Under the pieces are notes generated by a model. It saw nothing but the letters and a program-made list of their open reading frames with translations, had not been told where the DNA came from and did no database searches. Made by a program: the position numbers and the translations under genes. Of a DNA stretch of 64,000 bases, positions 55,421 through 64,000 are shown piece by piece (the stretch's first letter is position 1; each line of letters opens with the position of its first letter). The stretch is from Bradyrhizobium pachyrhizi. Its GTDB lineage: Bacteria; Pseudomonadota; Alphaproteobacteria; Rhizobiales; Xanthobacteraceae. The DNA lies in the NCBI RefSeq assembly GCF_001189245.1, contig NZ_LFIQ01000027.1:1-64000 (forward strand), read 5' to 3'.

Positions 55421-55909
55421 ATGAGGCTTATCCGATTTGACCTGGCTTTGATGCTGCTTGCACCTGAAGTCGCAGAAGCCATGAATCCCGGCGTCGGCGA
55501 ACACTTCACATCGGCCCCTAACGCTGTGGCGCCGTTCGAGCCGATTGCCGACCACGAGGCGGTATCAAGCCCTGGGGGTACCCGACGCGTCTACAGCCAA
55601 ACGACGCAAGCCACGCCAGTTCATCCGGCGGACAAACTGCGTCCGGCCAAGCCGGCTGAGGATTCCGCGATACTGGACGCCCGCCTTGCATGTGTGATCG
55701 GTCAGCGCTTCCGGCAGCGTTCGATCGCCACGTTCCTCGATGACAGGGAGATGCTCAAGATGCCGGCCGTCGTAACACCGTCGATCTGCAATGCTGCCGC
55801 GGCACCTTTTGGCCTCCTCGGGGCGGAAACGCCGCGCTGGCGCAAAACGGAGTGGATTTTCGCTAGCATGGTGATCATCACCTTTGCGGCCATTCTCGTC
55901 GTGATTTGA
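55421..55909 (+). CDS. Hypothetical exported or membrane protein upstream of modC
   Basis: 162 residues. A hydrophobic start (LALMLLAPEVAEA) could be a short signal peptide, and a C-terminal membrane helix is clear (WIFASMVIITFAAILVVI). The middle is proline/alanine-rich with no recognised domain. It ends 28 bp before the modC-like gene on the same strand and may share its transcript. Could be a decayed or divergent membrane component. Confidence 0.45.
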   Translation: MRLIRFDLALMLLAPEVAEAMNPGVGEHFTSAPNAVAPFEPIADHEAVSSPGGTRRVYSQTTQATPVHPADKLRPAKPAEDSAILDARLACVIGQRFRQRSIATFLDDREMLKMPAVVTPSICNAAAAPFGLLGAETPRWRKTEWIFASMVIITFAAILVVI

Positions 55910-55937
55910 TGGAAAGATACAGCATAGGCGCGGGCTC

Positions 55938-57107
55938 GTGAGAGAAGCAAAACCGGGCTACATCGAAGTCGCCTTCAACGGCGCCCCCGCAAGCATCCCG
56001 TTGGATGCGCGATTCAGCGTGCCGGCCAAGGGTGTCACGGCAATTTTCGGTCCGCCAGGGTGCGGCAAAACCACGCTCGCGCGCTGCATCGCCGGCGTCC
56101 AACGTCTGCCGGGTGGATTCTGCGGCATCGATGGTGAAATTTGGCAGGACGAAACGACGTTTCGGCCGCCTCATCTGCGTCCCGTCGCATATGTATTCCA
56201 GCGACCGATTCTTTTTTCTCATTTGTCTGTCAAGCACACCCTTCTGTACAACGCATCGAAATCGACATCGACAGTGATCGACTTTGATGGCGTGGTTCAG
56301 TTGCTCGATTTGGCGCCATTGCTGGACCGTTCGCCTTCACATCTTTCTGGCGCCGAGCGACAGCGACTTGCTCTAGGCAGCGCGCTACTAGCTCAACCGC
56401 GGCTACTTTTGCTGGACGACCCGCTCATTGTGCTCGACCGTGCCGCCAAGCGCGAGATTCTGCCATTTCTCGAGCGCATGCGTGAGGAGCTCACGTTGCC
56501 GATGATCTATGTTTGCCACGACATGGCCGACATCGAGCGCTTCGCCGATTATCTCGTCGTGATGAAAGATGGCATTGTGACTGCGGCCGGGCCGCTGCAC
56601 GTCGTTCAGAGCAATCCAGCGCTTGCAGCGCGGGGCGAAGCGGCGGTTTGCGTTGATACCGTGGTCGGCGGCTATGACGGGCGCTATGGACTGGTCATCG
56701 TCCGCCTCAGAGGCGCGCGTCTGTTGATACCTGGGCCGCCGCTCAAACCTGGCGCGCAGCTACGGCTGCGCATCGCAGCTGCCGACGTCAGCATCGTGCG
56801 CGAAGCTCCGCGCGCAAGCTCCTTCCTGAATGTCTTTCCGGCACGCATCAAAGCCTCCCTGCCGTTCGACGAAGCTGAGGTCACGCTGGTTCTGGCGCTC
56901 GAAACTGGCCGCTCGGGCGTGCCGCTTTTGGCCCGCATCACACGCCGCTCCTTTGATGCATTAAGGCTCAGTAACGGAATGGACGTATTTGCCGAGGTCG
57001 CGCGAGCCTTGCCGGTCTCGCCCCCCGAGAGATTGCTCATAACGCCTGCGACATCGGTAGGAGGTCTTTCACAGCTGAGCGCGGACACACGAAGCGAGCG
57101 GAAATAG
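55938..57107 (+). CDS. modC: ModC-like molybdate ABC transporter ATPase
   Basis: 389 residues from a GTG. ABC ATPase: Walker A GPPGCGKTT, Q-loop YVFQRPILF, signature LSGAERQRLALGSALL, Walker B LLLLDDPLIVLD, then a C-terminal TOBE/Mop-type domain (about 230-365). ModC powers molybdate import for the nitrogenase cofactor. No modA or modB is adjacent, so it must pair with components elsewhere or have another role. Two departures from the norm: signature LSGGE is LSGAE, and the Walker B glutamate is Asp. A DUF2478 gene follows 10 bp on. Confidence 0.8.
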   Translation: MREAKPGYIEVAFNGAPASIPLDARFSVPAKGVTAIFGPPGCGKTTLARCIAGVQRLPGGFCGIDGEIWQDETTFRPPHLRPVAYVFQRPILFSHLSVKHTLLYNASKSTSTVIDFDGVVQLLDLAPLLDRSPSHLSGAERQRLALGSALLAQPRLLLLDDPLIVLDRAAKREILPFLERMREELTLPMIYVCHDMADIERFADYLVVMKDGIVTAAGPLHVVQSNPALAARGEAAVCVDTVVGGYDGRYGLVIVRLRGARLLIPGPPLKPGAQLRLRIAAADVSIVREAPRASSFLNVFPARIKASLPFDEAEVTLVLALETGRSGVPLLARITRRSFDALRLSNGMDVFAEVARALPVSPPERLLITPATSVGGLSQLSADTRSERK

Positions 57108-57117
57108 GACCACGACC

Positions 57118-57795
57118 ATGATCGACAAGCTTGATAATATCGATCCGACAGATGTGGCAGCGATTCTCTACCAGCCAGAAGACGACGCCGACAAGCTGCT
57201 TGCCGATTTCGTCCAGGATCTCGCGCGGCATCACGTACGCGTCGGCGGCCTCGTCCAGCGACACTTCAGGAATGCAAGCGGCACGCACGTTATCCTCGCA
57301 GTCGACGTTGCGACAGGGCGACAGATCTCGATTTCCCAGCTGCTCGGCAGCGCGGCGGCATCCTGTAAGCTCGATCCAAACGGACTAGCCGAGGCCGCAG
57401 TTGTCGTTTCCCAGGCGCTTCGCGACAAGATCGATCTCCTCGTGATCAGCAAATTCGCCAAACAAGAAGCCGCTGGCCGCGGCCTGCGCGCTGAATTCGT
57501 TGACGCGATCACTCGGGGTGTGCCGCTTCTGACAGCGGTTCCAAGAAAATGCCTTGCCGACTGGAGAGCTTTTACCGGTGATGTTGGCACGCTGCTACAT
57601 TGCGATCGCCAAGCCGTAGAGAAATGGTGGTGCGACGTCGCCACTCGCTTGGCGCGGCGCCACGCCTTCAGCCCGAGCTGGGGCTATTTTGGGACGATGA
57701 TACCGGATAGCTTGATGACGGCTGCGAGAATATCGCCAGCGTCGACACAGCCATCGCCGGTCGGGCTCCTTCGCTTCCCACGAAAACAGCCTTAG
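57118..57795 (+). CDS. DUF2478 family protein
   Basis: 225 residues. Pattern of the DUF2478 family: an N-terminal AAILYQPEDDADKLLADFVQ, the middle ACKLDPNGLAEAAVVVSQAL, then DLLVISKFAKQEAAGRGLRA and VPLLTAVPRKCLADWRAFTG. The fold resembles a nucleoside-triphosphatase half without a complete P-loop. These genes often sit beside molybdate transport and nif genes, as here behind modC, so a role in molybdenum handling is suspected. Last gene of the probable 55421-57795 operon. Confidence 0.75.
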   Translation: MIDKLDNIDPTDVAAILYQPEDDADKLLADFVQDLARHHVRVGGLVQRHFRNASGTHVILAVDVATGRQISISQLLGSAAASCKLDPNGLAEAAVVVSQALRDKIDLLVISKFAKQEAAGRGLRAEFVDAITRGVPLLTAVPRKCLADWRAFTGDVGTLLHCDRQAVEKWWCDVATRLARRHAFSPSWGYFGTMIPDSLMTAARISPASTQPSPVGLLRFPRKQP

Positions 57796-58100
57796 CTTCG
57801 GCGGCCGTTTCACACCGTGAACTACCGTGATGCTCTGCGAGGGCGCGGCGGATCCATTCTCGGTCGCCACTTAGACGTCTCAACCAGCGGATCAATTGCT
57901 GGTCGAAGCATTTGGCTGCGACTTTTGCACTGCGGCGCCCCACTCATCACTTACGCGGCGCGCACACGGCGTTCCAAGCGATCAAGCATCTCGTATCCAG
58001 ACAGCATGATTGGCGGTGGATGTATGAGCCATCAGACCTCAGGATCAATGTCTGCAGCCAGGCCGCTGGTCAATTGGGACAATCCGAACTTGAGAACGGA
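57796..58100. other. Promoter region of the peroxiredoxin operon
   Basis: No gene. TGT-N10-AGA at 58021-58036 is one base off the NifA activator consensus and lies 65 bp before the sigma-54 site. Confidence 0.35.
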
Positions 58101-58116
58101 TGGCATGTCGCTTGCT
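58101..58116 (+). promoter_or_regulatory. Sigma-54 promoter of the peroxiredoxin operon
   Basis: TGGCAT-GTCGC-TTGCT: one mismatch in the -24 element, exact GG-N10-GC spacing. It lies 47 bp upstream of the peroxiredoxin ATG. Confidence 0.65.
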
Positions 58117-58163
58117 TCACCAGTGATGGCACAACTTACGCAAAGCAAACTTGTGAGGTCAGC

Positions 58164-58718
58164 ATGCTCGGAATTGGAAGTCAGTTGCCGCCGTTCGAAA
58201 TCACGGGCGTGAAGCCCGGCTTTCAGGCGCAAGAAGAAGACGGACGCAGCGCATTCGAGACGCTGACCGAAACAAGCTTTCCAGAGAAATGGAAGATCAT
58301 CTTTTTCTACCCCAAAGATTTCACGTTCGTCTGTCCGACCGAGATCGCCGAGTTCGGCCGACTGTCCAAGGAGTTCGCCGATCGCGATGCTGTTGTACTG
58401 GGTGGTTCGACTGACAATGAGTTCTGTAAGCTCGCCTGGCGACGTTCGCATGCGGACCTGCACAATCTACCGATTTGGCAGTTTGCGGACACCAAAGGGA
58501 CCTTAGTCGATGGCCTTGGCGTGCGTTCGCCCGAGGGCGTCGCTTACCGCTACACCTTTATCGTCGATCCCGACAACACAATCCAACACGTCTATGCGAC
58601 CAATCTCAATGTCGGGCGCAGCCCCAAGGACACGCTCCGCGTACTGGACGCGCTGCAAACCGACGAACTCTGTGCCTGCAACCGCGAGGTCGGCGGCGAA
58701 ACCCTGAAGGTTGCGTGA
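58164..58718 (+). CDS. AhpC-type peroxiredoxin
   Basis: 184 residues from the ATG at 58164, with GAGG five bases upstream; the frame is open from 57912 but the promoter lies inside that extension. Peroxidatic cysteine in YPKDFTFVCPTEIAEF near residue 56; resolving-type cysteines near the C-terminus (ELCACNREVGGETL). It reduces hydrogen peroxide and alkyl peroxides, with the following AhpD as likely reductant. The sigma-54 promoter points to protection of nitrogen fixation from peroxide. Confidence 0.9.
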   Translation: MLGIGSQLPPFEITGVKPGFQAQEEDGRSAFETLTETSFPEKWKIIFFYPKDFTFVCPTEIAEFGRLSKEFADRDAVVLGGSTDNEFCKLAWRRSHADLHNLPIWQFADTKGTLVDGLGVRSPEGVAYRYTFIVDPDNTIQHVYATNLNVGRSPKDTLRVLDALQTDELCACNREVGGETLKVA

Positions 58719-58724
58719 GGCAGC

Positions 58725-59273
58725 ATGTCGTCAATTGAGCAGTTGAATGAGACGATCCCCGATTTCGCCAAGGACGTCAGGCTTAACCTGGCGTCCTTGC
58801 TGGGCGATGATACGCTGTCGCCGCAGCGACAATACGGCCTGCTGCTGGCGACTGCGATTGCCACTCGCAATGCAGCCCTGATTGCCGCGATCGAAGCGGC
58901 AGCCGCTGCCGTGATGGCACCTGCCGCGATTGCCGCAGCGAAATCCGCAGCCTCTGTGATGGCGATGAACAACGTCTACTACCGATTCGTTCACCTCGTA
59001 TCCAACCCGGAATACAAGAGCATGCCGCCACGACTGCGCATGAACGTGATCGGCAATCCTGGTGTTGACAAGTCCGATTTCGAGCTGTGGTCTTTGGCGG
59101 TCTCGGCCATAAACGGCTGCGGTGCCTGTGTCGACGCTCACGAGAAGACGCTGCGGGCTGAGGGCGTCAGTTCCGGAGTGATCCAGACTGCCGTGCGCTT
59201 TGCTGCGATTGTGCAATCAGTGGCGGTTGCGATCGAGGCCGCCGGGCTCGCCCCCTCGAAGGCGAAGGGTTGA
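58725..59273 (+). CDS. ahpD: AhpD-like alkylhydroperoxidase
   Basis: 182 residues, starting 6 bp after the peroxiredoxin stop. The active-site motif [20 protein letters not shown] has the CxxC and nearby histidine of AhpD. An alanine-rich helix ([20 protein letters not shown]) precedes it. AhpD-type proteins recharge AhpC using lipoyl carriers. Tight spacing means one operon. Confidence 0.9.
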   Translation: MSSIEQLNETIPDFAKDVRLNLASLLGDDTLSPQRQYGLLLATAIATRNAALIAAIEAAAAAVMAPAAIAAAKSAASVMAMNNVYYRFVHLVSNPEYKSMPPRLRMNVIGNPGVDKSDFELWSLAVSAINGCGACVDAHEKTLRAEGVSSGVIQTAVRFAAIVQSVAVAIEAAGLAPSKAKG

Positions 59274-59487
59274 TTTCCTTTGCGCGTCATCGGTTGTGGC
59301 GCCACTCAACGGCGCTACGACCATTCCTTCGCCAATCCTAAGCGCGTGTAGTATTCTCAAGCTGTCTTACCGCGCGTCCCCTCGGGTGCGCGCTCGTTCG
59401 AACTTCACCCTCCGTGCGGACGAGCAGGAATGCGCCACAAAGTGCCCTGCTTTATGGCGATCACACCGCGGGCCCTTCGTTGCACTC

Positions 59488-59784
59488 TCACCCAAACTTG
59501 AACAGCACGCCGTACCCGCCGCGCGGATGGCTCCATTTGATGTCGCCGGTAGGTTCAGCGATCACGCGACAGGTGCCGCACTCGATGCAGCCGTCGACGG
59601 TTATCTCAACTTGGCCATTGTCGTTGAGTTCGTAGCATCGCGCAGGGCAGACTTTCAAAAGCGCAAGTAGCTGCGGCGACGGCGTCGTGTGTTCGCGCAC
59701 GGTGACGTGAGGGTGACCGACATCGACAAGATAGCGGTTGTAGTACAGCTTGTCTTCGACGCGCACTGAGGGCTCGACATTCAT
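59488..59784 (-). CDS. fixX: FixX, ferredoxin-like protein
   Basis: 98 residues from the ATG at 59784, 40 bp after fixC; earlier starts in the frame overlap fixC. Cysteine pattern [15 protein letters not shown] and [12 protein letters not shown] binds an iron-sulfur cluster. FixX receives electrons from FixABC and passes them toward nitrogenase. Length equals the family norm. Confidence 0.95.
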   Translation of the reverse strand: MNVEPSVRVEDKLYYNRYLVDVGHPHVTVREHTTPSPQLLALLKVCPARCYELNDNGQVEITVDGCIECGTCRVIAEPTGDIKWSHPRGGYGVLFKFG

Positions 59785-59824
59785 GTTTTGACCTTCCAAT
59801 TGCAGGACTTCACACCGTTGTCGC

Positions 59825-61135
59825 TCAGCGCCAGGCTCGAGCAAAACGACACGCATCTCCGAACAGACCTGTCCATGAACGCGCCTTGACGAAGGATTTC
59901 AGGGTCGCCTTCTCCTTCTCAACTTTCGGCGTACCATCGACGCGTACAAAGTTCTGCAGCGCCTTGGAGATGAGCTGCGGATAGGTAAGAAAGAAGTTTT
60001 GCGAATGAGTGTGCATCAGCGTCGGCATGTCTTTGTACTTCTTGAGGTCTTTGATGACGAAGGACTCGTCCAGCATCTTCTTGTAGAGCGACAGATTTTT
60101 CGTGGACATCGGCTCGCGGCGCGATTTCACCTGGGCGATCGCTTCGGCCGCGATGCGGCCTGAGGTCATCGCAAGATTGGAGCCTTCGCGATGAATGGCA
60201 TTGTTGAGCTGTGCCGCGTCCCCCACCACCACCCAACCCTCACCGTAGAGCTGCGGGATTGCTTTGTAACCGCCTTCGGGAATGAGATGCGCCGCATATT
60301 CCTTGACTTCGGAACCTGCGATCAGCGGCGCCACGGACGGATGTTGCTTGAAATGGTCGAGCATGCCGTAGGGCGTCTGGCCGGTGCGCTGGAAATCGGC
60401 GACGAGACAGCCGATGCCGAGCGAAATGCACTCCTTGTTGGCATAAATGAAACCCATTCCGGTCATGCCGCGGGATATGGTACCGGCCGCCTCGATCACG
60501 ACGCCTTCGTCGCCCTTGAGATTGAACCGCGCCTCGATAGTCTCGCGAGGCAGAAAGTGCATTTCCTTGACCGCGAGCGCAACCTTATCCGGCGTTGGCC
60601 GTGAGCGCAGACCCGCTCGCGTGCCGAGCAGGCCATTGACACCCTCGGCCAGCACGACGACGTCGGCGTGTATTTCGCCGTCGCGGCGATCTGTACGAAC
60701 TCCGACGATTCTCTCATGGTCGTCCCGTACGAGTTCGGTGACTGTGGTCTCGCACAGCACGGTCGCGCCCGCCTCCCGCACCTTTGAGGAGAACCATTTG
60801 TCAAACTGCGCGCGTATGATCGTGTATCGGTTGGGCCGCTCCTCGTTGAAGTCATCCGAGCGGTAGTGCATCCCGACATGGGAGCGATCGTCCATCATCC
60901 AGAAACGCTGTTCGACCAGATGGCGTTCCAGCGGAGCCTCCTCGCGAAACTCGGGGATCAGCTTTTCCATCATGTCGGCATAGAAAATTGCGCCCTGCAC
61001 ATTCTTCGATCCGGGATATTCACCCCGCTCGAGCTGTAGCACCTTCAGGCCGCGCTTTGCCATCGTCAACGCCGCCGCGTTGCCGGCCATACCGGCTCCA
61101 ACAACGATCGCGTCGAACCTCTCTTCAATCATCAC
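59825..61135 (-). CDS. fixC: FixC, electron-transfer flavoprotein-quinone oxidoreductase
   Basis: 436 residues, GGAG nine bases before the ATG. N-terminal FAD-binding motif [20 protein letters not shown], then [20 protein letters not shown], a family hallmark. Mid-region [20 protein letters not shown] and [20 protein letters not shown] complete the FAD fold. Works with FixA and FixB to bifurcate electrons and reduce FixX for nitrogenase. Ten bases separate it from fixB. Confidence 0.96.
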   Translation of the reverse strand: MMIEERFDAIVVGAGMAGNAAALTMAKRGLKVLQLERGEYPGSKNVQGAIFYADMMEKLIPEFREEAPLERHLVEQRFWMMDDRSHVGMHYRSDDFNEERPNRYTIIRAQFDKWFSSKVREAGATVLCETTVTELVRDDHERIVGVRTDRRDGEIHADVVVLAEGVNGLLGTRAGLRSRPTPDKVALAVKEMHFLPRETIEARFNLKGDEGVVIEAAGTISRGMTGMGFIYANKECISLGIGCLVADFQRTGQTPYGMLDHFKQHPSVAPLIAGSEVKEYAAHLIPEGGYKAIPQLYGEGWVVVGDAAQLNNAIHREGSNLAMTSGRIAAEAIAQVKSRREPMSTKNLSLYKKMLDESFVIKDLKKYKDMPTLMHTHSQNFFLTYPQLISKALQNFVRVDGTPKVEKEKATLKSFVKARSWTGLFGDACRFARAWR

Positions 61136-61145
61136 ATCATCTCCT

Positions 61146-62255
61146 CTAGACCGCGATGCGGGCTCGCGAATTCGGCAAAAGCCTGGCGCGAAATGCTGCC
61201 GTCAGCGACGGGAGCAACTGCATGGCGTCACTGACGATCGCGACGTGGGCGAAGTCGAGGATCGGCGCATTCTTGTCGGTATTGATGGCGACGATCAGGT
61301 CCGCGCCCTCCACGCCGACCCTGTGCTGGATCGCGCCGGAAATGCCGGCCGCAATATAGAGCTTTGGCCGAATGGTCTTGCCCGTCTGGCCGATCTGCCG
61401 ATCAGACGTCACCCACCCCTTTTGCACCAGAGGACGCGAGCAGCCAAACTCGGCGCCAAGCAGAGCCGCCAGTTCGCGCACCAGCCGAAAATTCTCGGGC
61501 GATCCCAGTCCCAAGCCGCCGGCTACAACGACATCGGCATAGGCTAGATTGGACGTTTCGGAATCTCGGTCGGGAATGAATGTCAGCACTTTCGTGACGA
61601 TATCGTCTTCAACGAGGCCCAGCGGATGGATAATAATGCGAGCGGCATCGCGTACGATGCGCTCGGGCATCGGCATGACGCGCGGGCGGACGGTTGCCAT
61701 CTGCGGACGATAGTTCAAGGTATAGATCGTGCACAGCAGCGAGCCGCCAAAGGTCGGACGCGTCGCCGCAAGCGAACCATCGGCGTCGACGTCGAGGGCG
61801 GTGCAGTCGGCGGTGAGCCCTGTCGACAAGGTGGTCGCCACCGAACCTGCAAGATCGCGACCGAGTGTCGTCGCGCCCAACAGCAGAATTTCAGGCTTGT
61901 AGGTGTTGACGAGTTCGGTTAGCGCTTTCGTATAGGATTCGTTGCGGTAATTCGACAGAACATTATCGCTCACGAGATAGGCCAGATCGGCTCCATAGCA
62001 AAATGACTCCAGCGCGGCGTTGCGCGTCGGCTGCCCTTCCGGACCGATAACGACCGCGGCGAGATTCACCCTCAGCCTGTCAGCAAGCCTGCGCCCCGCA
62101 CCCATGAGCTCCCAGGAAACCGGATGCACCTGGCCTCGCTCCTGCTCGACGAACACCCAGACATGCTTGTATGCCTTAAAGTGCTCCGGCAGCTCTTTTT
62201 TGGCCGCCGCGCGGCCGGCCGCCGTCGGCGCGGCCGCTTTGGTGACATTGCTCAT
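61146..62255 (-). CDS. fixB: FixB, electron-transfer flavoprotein alpha subunit
   Basis: 369 residues, ETF-alpha family. The C-terminal FAD domain carries [40 protein letters not shown] and [20 protein letters not shown]. FixA is not adjacent, as in other Bradyrhizobium where fixA lies with nifA and fixBCX forms its own operon. I saw no clear sigma-54 site within 500 bp upstream. Confidence 0.96.
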   Translation of the reverse strand: MSNVTKAAAPTAAGRAAAKKELPEHFKAYKHVWVFVEQERGQVHPVSWELMGAGRRLADRLRVNLAAVVIGPEGQPTRNAALESFCYGADLAYLVSDNVLSNYRNESYTKALTELVNTYKPEILLLGATTLGRDLAGSVATTLSTGLTADCTALDVDADGSLAATRPTFGGSLLCTIYTLNYRPQMATVRPRVMPMPERIVRDAARIIIHPLGLVEDDIVTKVLTFIPDRDSETSNLAYADVVVAGGLGLGSPENFRLVRELAALLGAEFGCSRPLVQKGWVTSDRQIGQTGKTIRPKLYIAAGISGAIQHRVGVEGADLIVAINTDKNAPILDFAHVAIVSDAMQLLPSLTAAFRARLLPNSRARIAV

Positions 62256-63215
62256 GCTTTAAATTCCCCTCAATAATACGGGCGCCCGCGCCACAGGATC
62301 GCTTTCCACTTCGGTTGGCTAGGATCACCTTTGATCAGCAGGTGGCCGGCTGCTCGGTGGTCCTGTCTGCTCGGTGCGGCCCAATCGCGCAACGAGAGAC
62401 GTCGCCTGGGGTGAGCGTACCTGGCGTGTCAGATTCCGAGAGCGCCACGACACAGGTTTCCTGCGCACTCTATTCGACCAGCGCCAGCGAGGCGGCGAGG
62501 CCGCGTCGATCGCTCTGTCCGACCCTCTCCATGCTCGAGTACGCGGCTCCGCTTGCTGCGCAATAGCTACACTTCGCTTTCGACCTAGCGGTCCACATTG
62601 GCTGTGACAAGCAGGGTTATTTTGCCACCACATTGTCATGCGATCCGTGTTTAGCCTCCAGCGCCCGTGGGCCAACATGCGCCCCTTCTCCAGGCCAATA
62701 TTGCTATCGGCCGCGGGGTAGATGTGCGCAAAATCGGGCACCAACTTGAAGCGATGCATACCTTCCCTGGCTGCAGCGTGGACGGACGACTTACCCATTG
62801 ACCACCATTTTGCGCTCGATACCGGCTTCAATCGCATTCGGATGGCACTGCGTGAGCATGAGCCACGAGATGATGCCGCAGCTCTCGGCAGGCAGTAGAA
62901 TTAACGTGAAAGCTTTTCCTTCAAGTCTCATCTTGGACGGCTACCATTTGTCGACATCGATGACAGGATCGGCACCACAACAGCAAGTGTCGTACCAGTT
63001 GCAAGAACCAAGAAAAGGCGGGCGGAAGCAACGAGTTGGGAGACACCTAGAATGGCTGCTAACACCCAGGGCATGGCCAGTCCGAACATGGGTCGGGAAT
63101 ACGACAGCGCGCTCGAACCATAATTGTAGGCAGTTGATCTGGATGAAGAGAAAGACTGCACGAGGGGCTGCCACGACGCCATTCGGGACAAACCTCGCTG
63201 CGGTGAAGCGCAAGA
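62256..63215. other. Gap between nifW and fixB
   Basis: About 1 kb without a supported gene. Frames such as 62325-62837 (minus) are arginine-rich and look like decay products. No -24/-12 promoter facing fixB was found by eye. Confidence 0.4.
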
Positions 63216-63557
63216 TCACTTCAGCTCGCTCAATGGGACAAAGGCCTTCGGCTTGTCATGCTCCGTGGCCGCATCCTTCAAAGCCTTAAATACTCGCTCG
63301 TCGATTGGCGACGATGCCACGAAGTCGGCATAGGCCTGCTCCAGCATCGCTTTGCAACGAGCTCTGATGTCCGGCTCCGCGGCACCAGCGAATTGCTCCT
63401 TGGCAAAATATTGTCCCATGCGCTTTAGGATGTGAAGGCGCGCGACATTGACGATCCTGGGATCGTACTCGACGTCTAGCAGCAAAAAAAATTCTTCCGC
63501 TGACGAGGCCTTGCTGAGCCGGTCCAGGATACCGGCTGCTGGGTGCGAGTTACTCAT
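63216..63557 (-). CDS. nifW: NifW, nitrogenase-protecting protein
   Basis: 113 residues from the ATG at 63557, with AAGGAG upstream; an earlier in-frame start at 63590 is unlikely. NifW family features: ILDRLSKASSAEEFFLLLDV, NVARLHILKRMGQYFAKEQF, and FVASSPIDERVFKAL. NifW protects or helps mature the MoFe protein under oxygen stress. It lies downstream of nifV on the same strand. Confidence 0.95.
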   Translation of the reverse strand: MSNSHPAAGILDRLSKASSAEEFFLLLDVEYDPRIVNVARLHILKRMGQYFAKEQFAGAAEPDIRARCKAMLEQAYADFVASSPIDERVFKALKDAATEHDKPKAFVPLSELK

Positions 63558-63751
63558 CCAAAATCTCCTTTTGAACTTGCTTGTGGACATTCGGCGAAAA
63601 CGCGGCAGTGCCCGGTGATCCTGCTGCAGCCCCGACCTCGTACAACCAAACGGAGGCAGGCCGTCGTCGTTGCTGCCGATCAGCTAACAGTCCTGTCCTC
63701 GCGGCGCCTGGCTTTAGAATGGTCTGCGCAAACGTTGCTGGGCAGGCCTCT

Positions 63752-64000
63752 TCACGCGGGGCGGGGCGCCAAGCTTCCGCACACTTCGCGCCAGATCGCC
63801 GCGACTGCTTCGCGCTCGACTGGTAGCTTGTGCTCGATGGCATGCCTGCGGACTTGCGACAGGATCTGTCTAGCCTGATCGGCGCTGGCGACGAGCTGTA
63901 ATTCAGTGAGTAACGCAGTGATCGCCGAGAGCCCAGAATGCTTGCCGATCACAAAACGGTTGCAGCGCCCAAGCAGAGCCGGATCAAGCGACTGGTAGGT
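63752..64000 (-). CDS. nifV: NifV-like homocitrate synthase, C-terminal end (continues beyond window)
   Basis: The last 82 residues are in the window. They read LDPALLGRCNRFVIGKHSG, then LTELQLVASADQARQILSQV and REAVAAIWREVCG, the C-terminal pattern of homocitrate synthase (R.NRFV.GKHSG). NifV makes the homocitrate of the iron-molybdenum cofactor. A 2-isopropylmalate synthase-type relative cannot be excluded from this fragment, but the nifW neighbour supports NifV. Confidence 0.8.
   Translation of the reverse strand, partial: TYQSLDPALLGRCNRFVIGKHSGLSAITALLTELQLVASADQARQILSQVRRHAIEHKLPVEREAVAAIWREVCGSLAPRPA

Noticed and set aside
62256-62700. Search for a sigma-54/NifA promoter in front of fixB
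   Set aside because: No sequence with GG-N10-GC spacing and acceptable flanks was found by eye; a pattern search further upstream, before nifV, is needed.

Overview
The window is part of the symbiosis island of a nodulating, nitrogen-fixing Bradyrhizobium-like alphaproteobacterium. The evidence is a complete rhizobial type III secretion system (rhc/nol/nop genes and their activator ttsI), a nod box, five tts boxes, a fixBCX operon, nifW, the end of nifV, and many decayed fragments in long gene-poor gaps. nopX (translocon) is present. I infer genus from gene content and layout; the species is not settled.

Layout. 1-4.3 kb: the end of a tandem-repeat protein broken by a frameshift, an acyl-CoA-dehydrogenase-fold oxidoreductase and a VirK-family protein. 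4.8-9.2 kb: a nod box, then ttsI, rhcC2 and the y4xK lipoprotein. 9.4-17.9 kb (minus strand): the apparatus operon nopB-rhcJ-nolU-nolV-rhcN-rhcZ-rhcQ-rhcR-rhcS-rhcT-rhcU behind a tts box. 18.7-22.0 kb: nrdA-nrdB (class I ribonucleotide reductase) behind a cobalamin riboswitch. 22.4-25.0 kb: a second nopB with a methyltransferase gene behind its own tts box, divergent from nolW (rhcC1). 26.1-34.3 kb: nopX, then nopC-nopA-y4yQ (SctD)-SctX-like-SctY-like-rhcV-y4yS, the last cut by an in-frame stop.

35.6-42.5 kb: a ferritin-like diiron protein, a pair of M16 peptidases (one active, one lacking the zinc site) and two adjacent ParA-like P-loop ATPases. 42.5-49.5 kb: an IS5-type transposase remnant, the effector NopM (LRR plus NEL ubiquitin ligase) with a tts box, and a protein with nine 42-residue SKWP repeats like the Ralstonia SKWP effectors. 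50.2-54.1 kb: a di-haem cytochrome c peroxidase behind two tandem sigma-54 promoters, and an S9 peptidase. 55.4-59.3 kb: a solo ModC-like ATPase, a DUF2478 protein, and a peroxiredoxin/AhpD pair behind a sigma-54 promoter. 59.5-64 kb: fixX-fixC-fixB, nifW and the end of nifV, all on the minus strand.

Logic: flavonoid/NodD acts at the nod box to give TtsI, which acts at tts boxes to give secretion machine and effectors. Separately, sigma-54 (probably with NifA) drives peroxide-defence and redox genes that serve nitrogen fixation. The least expected items are the SKWP protein, four MerR-type 19-bp-spacer promoters scattered through the gene-poor stretches, the B12-riboswitch nrdAB genes inserted between two nopB copies, and the twin ATPases.
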